A stretch of 64,000 nt of DNA from G965276675 sp965276675 (GTDB lineage Bacteria; Acidobacteriota; Terriglobia; Terriglobales; Acidobacteriaceae). The translations under genes were made by a program, and so were the position numbers. Positions 55,068-64,000 of this stretch are shown here, piece after piece. Each line of letters begins with the position of its first letter. Within the stretch, counting starts at the first letter, position 1. Under the pieces are notes generated by a model. The model worked only from the letters and a program-made list of their open reading frames with translations, ran no database searches and was not told the origin of the DNA. The stretch lies in the NCBI GenBank assembly GCA_965276675.1, contig OZ255624.1, positions 2,914,001 through 2,978,000 of the forward strand. The letters are read 5' to 3'.

Positions 55068-56759
55068 ATGAGTCAGCAAACACCCACCGTCCTTGAGATC
55101 GACCGCAAGCTGCGCGACGACTTCCGACGCCGCATCAAGGACTTTGGGATCGTCGCCGACACTACCGATCCTCTGCTAGCTGTGCTCTTCCGGACCTTTG
55201 CCCAGCAGATCGAGCAGGTATACAGCGATACCGGGCGCATCCGTCAGTCGCTGCTGAACGAGTTGATGGCCGGGATTCAGATGCAGCAGCATCTCGCGCG
55301 GCCAGCACAGACCGCGGTGCGCTTTCTTTCCAGCTCTCCGCACGCCAAGGTGCTGCGCGCCGACACGGAGCTCAACGCCAAGGCCAGCACGGGCGAGCGG
55401 CTGGTCTTCGGACTGGACGCGACACTCGATGTCTCCGCTGCCCGGATCAGCTTTGCGCTTGCCTATCAGGCGCAGACACTGCAGTGGCTCACCGGGGTGG
55501 AGATGAGCGATGCGCTCCAGGCCTACCGGCCCTCGCTCGAGCCGGTTCGCATTAATCTGGGTGCGCAGCCGTCAGTTTTTGTGGCCGTCGAAAACCTGCC
55601 GCCGACCTCGCTCAGCCGGCACGGGATCTTTTTCGAGTTGGGGCCGGGGACCTACCGCATTCAGGACGCCCTGCGCCGCGAGCCCTGGTGGATCTTTGGC
55701 GCCGATGGCGACCTCTCGAGCGAGGGGCTGATGCGGCCACGGCGCGTCAACAGTGGCGTCTATCAACTCGACTGGCAGGTGCGGGAAAACGCGGGGACCA
55801 CCGCGGATGACGGCAACCTGCCCGCGATCCCGGATGGCTTTTATAGCGGACGTCAGTTTGTCTTTCCGCGCATGGACGCGGGACCCGAGCTGATGTGCCA
55901 CTGCCCCGTCCTGCTCGAAGCGGCGCTGGCCCGGTTGTGCGGTCGTGAGGTCAGCGGGCTGCTCGCCACCCCACGCGTGTGGATCAAGATTCCCATGCCG
56001 CCCGAAGTGGTGGCGCTCCATCACTCGATCAACAACATCCTGCTGCACACCATGACCGCCTCCAACGTCTTCTGCCGCAACCAAACGGTGCGCTTTGAGC
56101 GCGATGGCGCTTCTATTCCTGTCTCGCGCGATACCGGAGCGCCGGAGTATCTGGTGGCGCCGCTGGCCGTCACGGGCGTGGCCAACGAGCCTTACGAGCA
56201 AGGGATGCGGCCACGGCAGAACGCGGCGACCGGCTGGTATGAGTTGCACAACAACCGGCTCACGCTGCACCCGGGACTGAACGCGGACGATACACCGCAT
56301 GAGGCCGCGAATGTACGCCTATGGCTGACCAATGGCGAACTGGCGAACCGGGTTGGCCCCGGCGATATCACTGGATTTGCTAACAGCGCCACCTTTGACC
56401 GCATGGAGGTGGCGCATCTCTCTGCCGCGGCGGGCGGGACCAATGGCGAGGACTACGGGAGCGAGCAGCGCCGCTTTGCCGAAGCGCTGCTGACGCGTGG
56501 CCGCATCGTGACGCGCGCCGATCTCCAGGCCGCGGCTCTGGCCTATGATCGCCGCATCCTCCGGGCAGAGGTCCAGTCGCGCATTGAGCGGCGGGTGGAG
56601 GGTTTGCGGCGGGTGGAAAACCTGACGCTCACTCTTGAATCCGAGAGCTTCGCCAAGCCCGAGCTCGAGCTGGCAGCGTTGCAACTAGAACTGGAAGCCT
56701 CACTGCGCGCACGCCTGGTGCAGGGACTGGAACTGGCGGTCCGCTTTGAGTGGAGCTGA
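55068..56759 (+). CDS. tssF: T6SS baseplate protein TssF
   Basis: The 563-residue protein has the TssF/VasA start: LAVLFRTFAQQIEQVYSDTG, then RIRQSLLNELMAGIQMQQHL and ARPAQTAVRFLSSSP. It continues with the C-terminal ALAYDRRILRAEVQSRIERR. It builds the wedge of the baseplate with TssE, TssG and TssK. Start ATG after GAGTCAGC; an in-frame repeat ATGAGTCAGC occurs just upstream. Same operon as tssG. Confidence 0.9.
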   Translation: MSQQTPTVLEIDRKLRDDFRRRIKDFGIVADTTDPLLAVLFRTFAQQIEQVYSDTGRIRQSLLNELMAGIQMQQHLARPAQTAVRFLSSSPHAKVLRADTELNAKASTGERLVFGLDATLDVSAARISFALAYQAQTLQWLTGVEMSDALQAYRPSLEPVRINLGAQPSVFVAVENLPPTSLSRHGIFFELGPGTYRIQDALRREPWWIFGADGDLSSEGLMRPRRVNSGVYQLDWQVRENAGTTADDGNLPAIPDGFYSGRQFVFPRMDAGPELMCHCPVLLEAALARLCGREVSGLLATPRVWIKIPMPPEVVALHHSINNILLHTMTASNVFCRNQTVRFERDGASIPVSRDTGAPEYLVAPLAVTGVANEPYEQGMRPRQNAATGWYELHNNRLTLHPGLNADDTPHEAANVRLWLTNGELANRVGPGDITGFANSATFDRMEVAHLSAAAGGTNGEDYGSEQRRFAEALLTRGRIVTRADLQAAALAYDRRILRAEVQSRIERRVEGLRRVENLTLTLESESFAKPELELAALQLELEASLRARLVQGLELAVRFEWS

Positions 56760-56766
56760 GACCCAG

Positions 56767-57723
56767 ATGACTCCAACCCCCATGAGCCCATCGGCAGCCG
56801 GGCTTGCCCGGCGCACACCTATCTCGATGCCGGACCTCTGCAGCGGCACGCATGCGCATCGCCATACGCTGCACTCGGCGCTGGCATGCCTGGAGGCCCT
56901 GGGCGTTGCGGGCCATCGCATCTCAGTCCGGCGGGTTGGGCGCGAGGCGCTGCCCTCGGGCACGGTAGCGCGGCAGCTTCCAGCGCCGGGTGCGCCCTTG
57001 GGTGCGGAAGCCACGATTCGTCTGGACATTGTCGGGCTGGGCTTTGCCCATGCCCTGCCGGTGGGCATGTGGGACTCGGGTGGGGAGCGCGAGCCGGGAA
57101 CACGCGAACTGCTGGAGGGGCTGGACGACCCACTCGAAAAGCTGCGGCACTGGTTCCACGAGGGTGCGCCGCTCTTTCGCCTGACCCCCGAGGACCTCTC
57201 CGCATGCGCTCGGTGGCTGCTCTTGTTCGGGATTGAACCATCGGAGTGGCCGCAGTCGCTGTGGTATCGGCTGGCCAGCGTCGTCGCCAAGTTGCCAGAG
57301 CTCTCCGCGAGTGAAGCGGGAGTGCGGCTGGTCCTAGATATCCTCTTTGGGCTACCAGTGACTTCGTTCCGCTACCAGCGCTCGCTTGCCGTGCTGGGCA
57401 AGGATGCGGTCTCGGCACTCGGCAGTCACGCCTCCCGCCTGGGCGTAGACCTGATTCTGAGTGATGCAGTCGAGGACCTGTCGCATCTTGTATTGGAGAT
57501 CGGTCCCGTCTCGCTCGCCCGCTATCAGCGATTTGCGGAGAAGGGCGAAGACGCGGGTCTGCTGCGGCGCGCTTTGGAGTATCTGCTACCGGCATTCATC
57601 GACTATGAGCTCCGGTGGGTGGTGGAGGACCGCAAGGGGAGCCCGCGGCTCGGAATGGCTGAGCAAAATGCGCGGCTTGGCATAAACTCCCACATGGGAT
57701 TGGCGGCTGGGGTGCTTGCCTGA
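56767..57723 (+). CDS. tssG: TssG-like baseplate protein with N-terminal PASTA domain
   Basis: The C-terminal 200 residues follow the TssG pattern (VRLVLDILFGLPVTSFRYQR, then YLLPAFIDYELRWVVED and NARLGINSHMG), and the gene lies between tssF and tssK where tssG belongs. The N-terminal residues 19-89 instead match a PASTA domain: ISMPDL, then LGVAGHRISVRR, LPSGTVARQLPAPG and ATIRLDIVG. PASTA domains normally bind cell wall pieces outside the cell. A PASTA domain in a cytoplasmic baseplate subunit is odd. The total length of 318 residues equals normal TssG, so part of the usual N-terminus is replaced. Confidence 0.72.
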   Translation: MTPTPMSPSAAGLARRTPISMPDLCSGTHAHRHTLHSALACLEALGVAGHRISVRRVGREALPSGTVARQLPAPGAPLGAEATIRLDIVGLGFAHALPVGMWDSGGEREPGTRELLEGLDDPLEKLRHWFHEGAPLFRLTPEDLSACARWLLLFGIEPSEWPQSLWYRLASVVAKLPELSASEAGVRLVLDILFGLPVTSFRYQRSLAVLGKDAVSALGSHASRLGVDLILSDAVEDLSHLVLEIGPVSLARYQRFAEKGEDAGLLRRALEYLLPAFIDYELRWVVEDRKGSPRLGMAEQNARLGINSHMGLAAGVLA

Positions 57724-57748
57724 GCAAAGATTTGCCTGAGGAAAAAAG

Positions 57749-59512
57749 ATGAGCAATATCCGGCACGACTTACGGCTTAGATCGGTGAATTGGGAACATG
57801 GCATGCTGCTGACGCCAGATCATTTTCTGCGTCAGGAAGAGTATCTGGAGTCGCTATTCGCCTGGACCCTGAGCTATGCAACCCCGGGTGCGGGACTGCT
57901 GGGCGGCGGGGTACGCCTGCCGGAGAGTGATTTGGGCGCAGTCCGCAATGATCCCGAGGTCGCGCTGGATGAAAATGCGGAGGCGCTTTCGATCTCGGTC
58001 ACGAAGTGCCGGGGCGTGACGCCCTCCGGGCTGATCGTCGATGTGGAGGAGAGTGGCGCGCTCTCCGAGCGTTTTCCCAAGGAGCGGCTGGCCGGTGTGG
58101 CAGAGGCCATTCTCTACGTAGTCTGCGAGCCGGGGGAGCGGCACAAGGTGGAGGGCGCGGCTGACCCGTTTAATCCGCAGATGAAGACCGAGCGCGCCTA
58201 CAGCTACCGCGTTGCGCTCGATGTAACCGCGGCCGAACGGCAGCACGCGCTGGCGGTGGCCCGGGTACGCCGTCCCGTGGTGGGCATGCACTATGAGAAA
58301 GACCCTAACTACATTCCGCCGTGCATGGCGCTCTCAGCGCATAGCGAGCTGACCGCCGGCTGCCGCCGCATCGTCGACGCAGTAAACCGTATGGCTAGCG
58401 GGTATGCCGAGCTGCATCGCGCCATGCGCGAGTTCCTAGTCCTGTTCACCGAGCGTGGCATCGAGACCGTGGTCGATCGCGACTCGATCGCCTTTGCCGA
58501 GCGCATGGTCATGGCGCTCCAGGAGACAGCGTACGGGTTGCTGGACCGCAACCAGAGCCCGACGGCCTTCTTCGGTAAGATTCGCAAGTTCCTGCACACG
58601 GCCGCGATCTTCTTCGATCTTGCGCCGGGCATGCAGCAGTATTACGAGATGCTGCGCGAGACTGGCGAGACCGAGCTGGTGGCGCTTATGGAGTTGCAGA
58701 AACATGCGTTACAGATGGGCAGGACGCTGCGACTGCAGGACGATTTGAGCGTGGAGGTGCGCAACGGAGTGCAGTCGTTGGCCGTCCTCGAAAAGCTGGA
58801 GTGGGCGCTGGAGGGCAAGTACATCGACTTTCGGAAGAGCCCGTCGCTCGAGTCCACCAACTTCATCTTCGACCGGGGTGGCAAGACACTTTACAAGCTG
58901 GCCGCCAAGCCGTCGCGAGTGCAAGGAGTGGTCGATGAGCTCACCATTTTTTTCTCCAATCTGCGCCTGGAGGGACGCGATCGCTACCGCATGATCCTGG
59001 TGGGCGACCGCAATGCTCCCTACACGCGAGGCACCTCGATTGGGGCAGAGATCCGGCTGAACGAAGGCAGCGGCTACCGCCGCGAGGCGATCATCCTGAC
59101 TGCGGAGGCCAAGCTGGACGAGCAGTACAACCTGGAGCTGGATTTCGAAGCGCCCGACGTGCCCACGATAACCGACCTGCGCGTGACCGTTCCGGCCTAC
59201 CATGCCGTGCACACGGCGCTCCTGTTTATGCGCCACCGCTTCTATGCCGGACGGGTGGCAGGAGGCCCGGAGATACGGTACGAGAACTCGCCATCAGGCT
59301 TTTCGCCTTCGGTAAGAACAGAGGGGGAGGCTCCTACCCCCGTGCAGCAGCCATCCAGCTCTCGACCGGGTGAGTCCTTCGGCAATGGACACCGGGAGAG
59401 CTACCCGTCAGACCCACAGGCGGCTCCGCCATGGACGCCCCGGGAACGGGGGACGGAGCCCTCCGCGCCAGACGATACACTGTCACGGCCACGACGGCGC
59501 CGTTTGGAATAG
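57749..59512 (+). CDS. tssK: T6SS baseplate adaptor TssK
   Basis: The 587-residue product starts with the TssK signature VNWEHGMLLTPDHFLRQEEY and contains a helical middle region (FFGKIRKFLHTAAIFFDLAP). TssK joins the baseplate to the membrane complex. It is longer than the usual 445 residues: residues about 525-587 are a Pro/Ser/Arg-rich disordered tail ending RPRRRRLE. Sits between tssG and clpV. Confidence 0.85.
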   Translation: MSNIRHDLRLRSVNWEHGMLLTPDHFLRQEEYLESLFAWTLSYATPGAGLLGGGVRLPESDLGAVRNDPEVALDENAEALSISVTKCRGVTPSGLIVDVEESGALSERFPKERLAGVAEAILYVVCEPGERHKVEGAADPFNPQMKTERAYSYRVALDVTAAERQHALAVARVRRPVVGMHYEKDPNYIPPCMALSAHSELTAGCRRIVDAVNRMASGYAELHRAMREFLVLFTERGIETVVDRDSIAFAERMVMALQETAYGLLDRNQSPTAFFGKIRKFLHTAAIFFDLAPGMQQYYEMLRETGETELVALMELQKHALQMGRTLRLQDDLSVEVRNGVQSLAVLEKLEWALEGKYIDFRKSPSLESTNFIFDRGGKTLYKLAAKPSRVQGVVDELTIFFSNLRLEGRDRYRMILVGDRNAPYTRGTSIGAEIRLNEGSGYRREAIILTAEAKLDEQYNLELDFEAPDVPTITDLRVTVPAYHAVHTALLFMRHRFYAGRVAGGPEIRYENSPSGFSPSVRTEGEAPTPVQQPSSSRPGESFGNGHRESYPSDPQAAPPWTPRERGTEPSAPDDTLSRPRRRRLE

Positions 59513-59554
59513 AGCACACCATCTCAATCAGCCGGAGACGAAAGGAACGAGATT

Positions 59555-62260
59555 GTGGCACTGGATTTAAGCCGGTTATCGGATGAGATGGAGTCCGCTC
59601 TGGAGGGTGCGCGGCTGCTGGCCGAACAACGGAGGCGGGCGCAGATCCAGCCGGAACACCTGCTCTTCGTGCTGCTGGATGGTGACCGCGGCAGCCTGCG
59701 GGGGGCGCTCGAGAAGCAGGGTGTCGCGCTCAACGGGCTGCTGGACGCACTCTCCCGCAGGGCCGACGAGCTCTCGACGGCGCGGCTCGAAGCCGGCCGC
59801 CGCCCCACTGCCTCGAAGGAGCTGCGTGCGCTCTTGGAACGGGCCTTTGCGCGGTCTGCCGGGCGCCCGGGAGCGAATGCGGAGGCCATGGACGTGCTCC
59901 AGGCCGCGCTCCGGGATGCGGACCCAGAGTTGCGCGCCGAACTGCGCCGGGCGGGGCTGACCGAGGGCGAGGTGGCGAAGATCGACGCGGCACAGAAGGA
60001 TCTCGAAGAGACCTACACTGCAAAGAAACCGGCAGCCGGCGAAGGGGATGCCCTACAAGGGTCAAAGGTGCTGGAGCGGTTTGGGCGCGATCTGACGGCC
60101 GAGGCCTGGGCGGGTGAGCTGATGCCCGTGGTGGGCCGGGACGATGAGATTCGCCTGCTGATCCAGACCCTGCTGCGCAAGACCAAGAACAACCCCGTGC
60201 TGGTGGGCGACCCGGGCACGGGTAAGACCGCGATTGTGGAAGGCCTGGCCATGCGCATCGCGGCCGGAGACGTACCGGAAAGCCTGAAGCGCTGCCGCGT
60301 GGTGGCGCTGGACCTGATGTCGTTGATCGCCGGGGCGAAGTATCGCGGAGAGTTCGAAGAGCGGATCAAAGCCGTGGTGGATGAGGTGCGCCTGCGCAAG
60401 GGCGAGATCATTCTCTTCTTGGATGAGCTGCACCAGCTGGTCGGGGCTGGCGGGACCGAGGGTGGCATGGACGCGGCCAACATCCTGAAGCCGGCGCTGG
60501 CGCGTGGGGAGCTGCGCTGTGTGGGAGCGACCACCTTCGATGAGTATCGCGAGCGGATCGAAAAGGATGGCGCTCTGGCCCGGCGTTTCGAGCAGGTGGT
60601 GGTCAAAGAGCCTTCCGACGAGTCCATGCTGTACATCCTGCGCGGCATCCGGGAGCGGTACGAGGCCTTTCACGGCATTGGGTTGACTGACGAGGCGCTG
60701 CAGGCCGCGATTAAACTCTCGCGCCGTTACATGCGCGACCGCTTTCTGCCGGACAAGGCTATCGATGTGATTGACGCCGCAACGGCCAAGCTGCGCATGC
60801 AGAACGAGTCTAAACCGACCGCGATCGACCAGGCGGAGCGCACGCTCACACGCAAGCGTGCCGAGCTGGAGGCGCTGCGTGGCAATGCCACTGCGCAGCA
60901 GGGCAAGAGCAGCAAAAACATGGTAGCGCTCGAAGCGGAGATTGCGGCCCTCGAGCCAGAGGTTCTGGCGCAATCCGCTGCCTGGACTGAGCAGAGATCT
61001 GTTCGAACGGATCTACAGAAAACACTGCAAGCCATTGAAGAGCAGGGACGCCTGCTCCTGGCGGCCGAGGGCGCTGGGGAGGTCGCGCGCGCTGCGGAGA
61101 TTCGCTATGGCGCGCTGAAGTATCTTGAGCAGCAGCGGGCGGATCTGGACGGGCGCGCGGCGCAGCTCCAGGAAACGGCAATGGTCAGCGACCGCGTGCT
61201 GCCCGAGCACGTGGCCGAGGTCATTGCCGAGCGGTCCGGCATCCCGGTGAGCCGGATGCTCGAGAGCGAGCGCGAACGGCTTCTCCGGCTGGAGGAGCGC
61301 CTGGGTGAGCGCGTCTTCGGACAGCTGGAGGCGGTCCATGCGGTTGCCGATGCCGCGCGCCGCATGCGGACAGACGTGCAGTTAAAGCGCAGTCCCAACT
61401 CCTTTCTGTTTGTCGGGCCTACCGGCGTCGGCAAGACCGAGTTGGCCAAAGCGCTGGCCGAGGCGCTCTTTGACGACGAGCACGCATTGATCCGCATCGA
61501 CATGGGCGAGTACAAGGACAAGTCCTCCGCCGCGGGGCTGATCGGCTCGCGTCCCGGACTGGTGGGCTCGGACGAAGGCGGCTTTCTTACCGAACAGGTG
61601 CGGCGCTCACCCTATTCCATCGTCCTCTTTGACGAGGTCGAGAAGGGGCATCCGGAGATCCTAGACCTGCTGCTAGCAGTGCTCGATGAGGGACGCCTGA
61701 CCGATGCTAAGGGCAGGTTCTGTGACTTCACCAACACTATCGTTATCTTTACCTCCAACCTTGGCGTGCGCGAAGCTATGGCGGTGACCGATGAGGGAGC
61801 GAAGCGCCGCGAGATCATTCTGGAGGTGGTGCGGGCCAGTCTGCGACCAGAGCTCTATAACCGCATCGGCCAGCTCATCTTCTTCGATCCGCTCCGTTCG
61901 GAGGAGCTCACCAAGATCGTCGAGCTTCAGCTCAAGGGCCTGCGCAAGAAGCTCGAAGACGATCGCAACATCTCGCTCGAGGTCACGCCCGCGGCACTCG
62001 AGCTGCTAGCCCAGCGCTCCTACGATCCGGAGTATGGTGCACGTCCCGCGGGGCGCGTCTTGCAGCGCGAGGTGCTGTCGCCGCTGGCCGAGATTATTCT
62101 GACCCAGGAGGTCGCCGCTGGGCATCAGCTGCGGATCGATCGCGATGGTGCCGACGGGGAGCTGGTCTTTACAGTAGTCCAGGATAAAGATCAGGACGAG
62201 ACTGCCGAAGGCGCTGTAGCGCGGCAGGAGCTATTTCCGGGAGAGAGGGTCGAGCAATAA
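59555..62260 (+). CDS. clpV: T6SS sheath-recycling ATPase TssH/ClpV
   Basis: The 901-residue Clp/Hsp100 protein has an N-domain (residues 1-150), a first AAA+ domain with GDPGTGKT and ILFLDELHQLVGAGG, a middle coiled-coil, and a second AAA+ domain with GPTGVGKT and VLFDEVEKGH. ClpV removes contracted sheath for reuse. The close relative ClpB is a chaperone, so context decides: it directly follows tssK. Start GTG 59555, after a purine-rich stretch. Confidence 0.88.
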   Translation: MALDLSRLSDEMESALEGARLLAEQRRRAQIQPEHLLFVLLDGDRGSLRGALEKQGVALNGLLDALSRRADELSTARLEAGRRPTASKELRALLERAFARSAGRPGANAEAMDVLQAALRDADPELRAELRRAGLTEGEVAKIDAAQKDLEETYTAKKPAAGEGDALQGSKVLERFGRDLTAEAWAGELMPVVGRDDEIRLLIQTLLRKTKNNPVLVGDPGTGKTAIVEGLAMRIAAGDVPESLKRCRVVALDLMSLIAGAKYRGEFEERIKAVVDEVRLRKGEIILFLDELHQLVGAGGTEGGMDAANILKPALARGELRCVGATTFDEYRERIEKDGALARRFEQVVVKEPSDESMLYILRGIRERYEAFHGIGLTDEALQAAIKLSRRYMRDRFLPDKAIDVIDAATAKLRMQNESKPTAIDQAERTLTRKRAELEALRGNATAQQGKSSKNMVALEAEIAALEPEVLAQSAAWTEQRSVRTDLQKTLQAIEEQGRLLLAAEGAGEVARAAEIRYGALKYLEQQRADLDGRAAQLQETAMVSDRVLPEHVAEVIAERSGIPVSRMLESERERLLRLEERLGERVFGQLEAVHAVADAARRMRTDVQLKRSPNSFLFVGPTGVGKTELAKALAEALFDDEHALIRIDMGEYKDKSSAAGLIGSRPGLVGSDEGGFLTEQVRRSPYSIVLFDEVEKGHPEILDLLLAVLDEGRLTDAKGRFCDFTNTIVIFTSNLGVREAMAVTDEGAKRREIILEVVRASLRPELYNRIGQLIFFDPLRSEELTKIVELQLKGLRKKLEDDRNISLEVTPAALELLAQRSYDPEYGARPAGRVLQREVLSPLAEIILTQEVAAGHQLRIDRDGADGELVFTVVQDKDQDETAEGAVARQELFPGERVEQ

Positions 62261-62264
62261 AGGT

Positions 62265-64000
62265 ATGCGCAGAGACCGTACACTCCTTTCCATTCCTAAC
62301 GCCGCACTCTGGGCAATCGTCTTTGTGATCGCTTTGTGCCTGTCCGCTCAACGGGCTTTGCTGGCCGAGGCTCCCCCGACCTCCTTGAACCTAATTACCG
62401 GCTCCTCTTTGCTGGGCTGGAATAGCGCGGGCGGCAGCAGCTGGAGCGCGGGGAACGGAACGCTCACGCCGGTTGGCCCCGGCAATCACGCGATCTACAC
62501 CGCAGTTCCCTTCTCCAACTTTGCGCTGCACCTGGAGTATCGCGAGACGCAGGGCAATGCCGGAGCCGTGCTGCGCATTCGCGCTCCGCACGAGGGCACC
62601 CCGGCAAACAGCGGTTACCGCATCGATCTAGATGGCAGCGGCGCGCCATGGGGCTATGGAGGCATCGAGCAGCTGGCCCGCTCCACCGCCTCCGCCTCCG
62701 GCGCCGGCTGGCACACTCTAGCGGTCGAGGCGAATGGCGGTAAGCTCTCCGTGCAGTTGGATGGACAGGCCACTGCGACTGCGACAGATTCCGGAGCGGC
62801 GGCGGGCTATCTCGGTTTTGAAACTTCCGGAGCAGGCCTGGAAGTCCGCGGAATACGGCTGCAGCCTTTGGACCTACACCACATCTTCAATGGCACTGAT
62901 CTCGGCGGGTGGAAGAACGTTCCGTATGCGCCCACTCCTTCGAATGGTCTTGGGCATTCCTTTGAGAAAGCATTTACCTTGGGCCTCGGCGGCGGCGGCA
63001 AACCTCACTCCGCCACCTGGACCGTGCGCAATGGCAAAGTGCACGGCGAGAAAGGGCCGGGTGGGCTGGAGACGGTTGCTCAGTATGACGACTTTCTCCT
63101 GCAGGTAAGCGCCGACGCTAAGGGCGCTCCGGAAAAAGGAATGTTTCCGGGCGTCTATCTCCGCGGCAATACGGGAACGCTGGGGACCGGGTATCCCGTC
63201 GGGGTTGGCTCCTCCAGCGGTCACATCGGCACCCTGGCCACGCCACGGTCTCCTGCCTCTGGCATGGGGACAGAGACCATCGTCGTTTCCGGCCGCGTGC
63301 TGGCGATCTGGATCAACTCGAACTTGGCCACTCTCTACCTGGACCCGCGGCCGGAGGCGCCATTGGCGCGCCAGGGTGCCCGCACCGGCAGCGGCGTGCT
63401 AAGCCTTGAATTGCCAGACGATAAGCAGACGACAGACTACGAACAGATTGCCGTGAGCACGCTGTCCAAAACCTATGGCGGCACACCGCATACCGCCCCG
63501 CCCCCGGCACCAGTGGTTGTGGCAAGCGTAGCGCCCCCGCCGCCATCTGCGCCGACGCCAGCGCAGAGCAGCGCGCAGATGGCCGCGGCTCTCGGGATGC
63601 CCTCCCCTGCCGACCGCCAGCACTCTGCCAAGCTGATGAGTCAGGCCCTGCGCACCTCCAATCCAGAGCAGCAGATGGATCTCTATAACCAGGTGGTGCA
63701 GATCGATCCGGGCAATGCCGCGGCCGTGCAGGGCTATAAAGAGGCGCAAGGCAAAGTAGAACGGCAACAGACCAGTCAGCAGCAGGCGCAGACCGCGCAG
63801 ATCACGCACCAGGAGAGTGAGACGAATCGTCAGCAACAGGCGATGTCCTCGCTCAATCAGGCCGAATCGGCGTTCCTAGCCGGACGCCTGGGACAGGCCA
63901 ACACCAGCCTGAACCTCGCCGAGCGCCTCGCTCCCTCCAATCCGCTGGTCCGCGATCTACGCACACGCATCAATGCCGCGCTCTCGTTGCGGCACCGGCT
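62265..64000 (+). CDS. Exported DUF1080-like protein with TPR-type C-terminus, cut by window end
   Basis: The ATG at 62265 opens a frame that runs off the window (578 codons seen). After a signal or anchor helix (ALWAIVFVIALCLSA) come two concanavalin-like modules with HHIFNGTDLGGWKN and FPGVYLRGNTGTLGTGYPVG, as in 3-keto-disaccharide hydrolase (DUF1080) proteins. Next is a Pro-rich linker, then helical repeats (EQQMDLYNQVVQIDPGNAAA and ANTSLNLAERLAPSNPLVRD), which resemble TPRs. It starts 4 bases after the clpV stop, so it is part of the T6SS operon. A cell-envelope binding or scaffold role is plausible. Confidence 0.75.
   Translation, partial: MRRDRTLLSIPNAALWAIVFVIALCLSAQRALLAEAPPTSLNLITGSSLLGWNSAGGSSWSAGNGTLTPVGPGNHAIYTAVPFSNFALHLEYRETQGNAGAVLRIRAPHEGTPANSGYRIDLDGSGAPWGYGGIEQLARSTASASGAGWHTLAVEANGGKLSVQLDGQATATATDSGAAAGYLGFETSGAGLEVRGIRLQPLDLHHIFNGTDLGGWKNVPYAPTPSNGLGHSFEKAFTLGLGGGGKPHSATWTVRNGKVHGEKGPGGLETVAQYDDFLLQVSADAKGAPEKGMFPGVYLRGNTGTLGTGYPVGVGSSSGHIGTLATPRSPASGMGTETIVVSGRVLAIWINSNLATLYLDPRPEAPLARQGARTGSGVLSLELPDDKQTTDYEQIAVSTLSKTYGGTPHTAPPPAPVVVASVAPPPPSAPTPAQSSAQMAAALGMPSPADRQHSAKLMSQALRTSNPEQQMDLYNQVVQIDPGNAAAVQGYKEAQGKVERQQTSQQQAQTAQITHQESETNRQQQAMSSLNQAESAFLAGRLGQANTSLNLAERLAPSNPLVRDLRTRINAALSLRHR

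Noticed and set aside
59555..62260. General chaperone ClpB instead of ClpV
   Set aside because: The protein alone could be either, but its place directly after tssK in a T6SS operon favours ClpV.
48869..62260. Extracellular contractile injection system (phage tail-like particle) instead of T6SS
   Set aside because: TssK, TssF, TssG and a ClpV-type ATPase are T6SS traits; particle systems lack TssK and ClpV.

Overview
The window reads as chromosomal DNA of a Gram-negative, high-GC soil bacterium, most likely an acidobacterium of the Terriglobales (Granulicella/Terriglobus/Edaphobacter type). Pointers are the many twin-arginine sugar enzymes, Ig-like repeat secreted proteins, YncE-phosphoesterase fusions, DUF1080 proteins and outer-membrane polysaccharide export genes. 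This is inference from gene content; no rRNA or tRNA gene was seen.

Layout. 1-1957: end of groES, then groEL and its terminator. 1982-4467: accessory patch with an AT-richer HEPN-type (Apea-like) gene, a decayed REP-associated transposase, a small secreted protein and a vapBC toxin-antitoxin pair. 4633-11803: uronate and sugar catabolism (hexuronate transporter, uxaC, TauE/SafE permease, two TIM-barrel isomerase/epimerases, a Gfo/Idh/MocA oxidoreductase). 12149-13524: a small secreted protein and an AIM24-family protein. 14003-17767: a very large lipoprotein with Ig-like repeats, a 13-unit Pro-rich tandem repeat and a C-terminal glycosidase-like barrel. 18277-30690: a ten-gene Wzx/Wzy-type exopolysaccharide operon (chain-length protein, degenerate BY-kinase-like ATPase, export protein, three GT4 glycosyltransferases, flippase, initiating sugar-phosphate transferase, polymerase, membrane protein), followed by a LuxR-type response regulator. 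31701-40750: a YncE-like/phosphoesterase fusion, an ECF sigma factor with a small membrane protein, a GMC oxidoreductase plus aldo/keto reductase pair, an FAD oxidoreductase and an NAD-dependent epimerase.

40900-64000 is the most unusual part. On the plus strand lies a type VI secretion-like contractile apparatus: membrane FHA protein, VWA protein, TssB, TssC, two Hcp, TssE, TssF, TssG carrying an N-terminal PASTA domain, TssK, ClpV/TssH and a DUF1080 protein cut by the window end. Divergently on the minus strand is an eleven-gene run. It starts with what looks like a complete ubiquitin-like conjugation set: a ThiF/E1-like enzyme, a membrane protein with two tandem RING-like zinc modules (E3-like), an 86-residue beta-grasp ubiquitin-like protein ending in Asn-Gly, and an E2-like enzyme with the HPN...ICL active site. 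A Ser/Thr kinase, a beta-helical spike-like protein, two small membrane proteins and three unrecognised proteins follow. The tight overlaps in each arm and the shared divergent control region suggest one functional unit: a contractile secretion machine coupled to kinase/FHA signalling and to protein modification by a ubiquitin-like tag. TssJ, TssL and TssM are not in the window.
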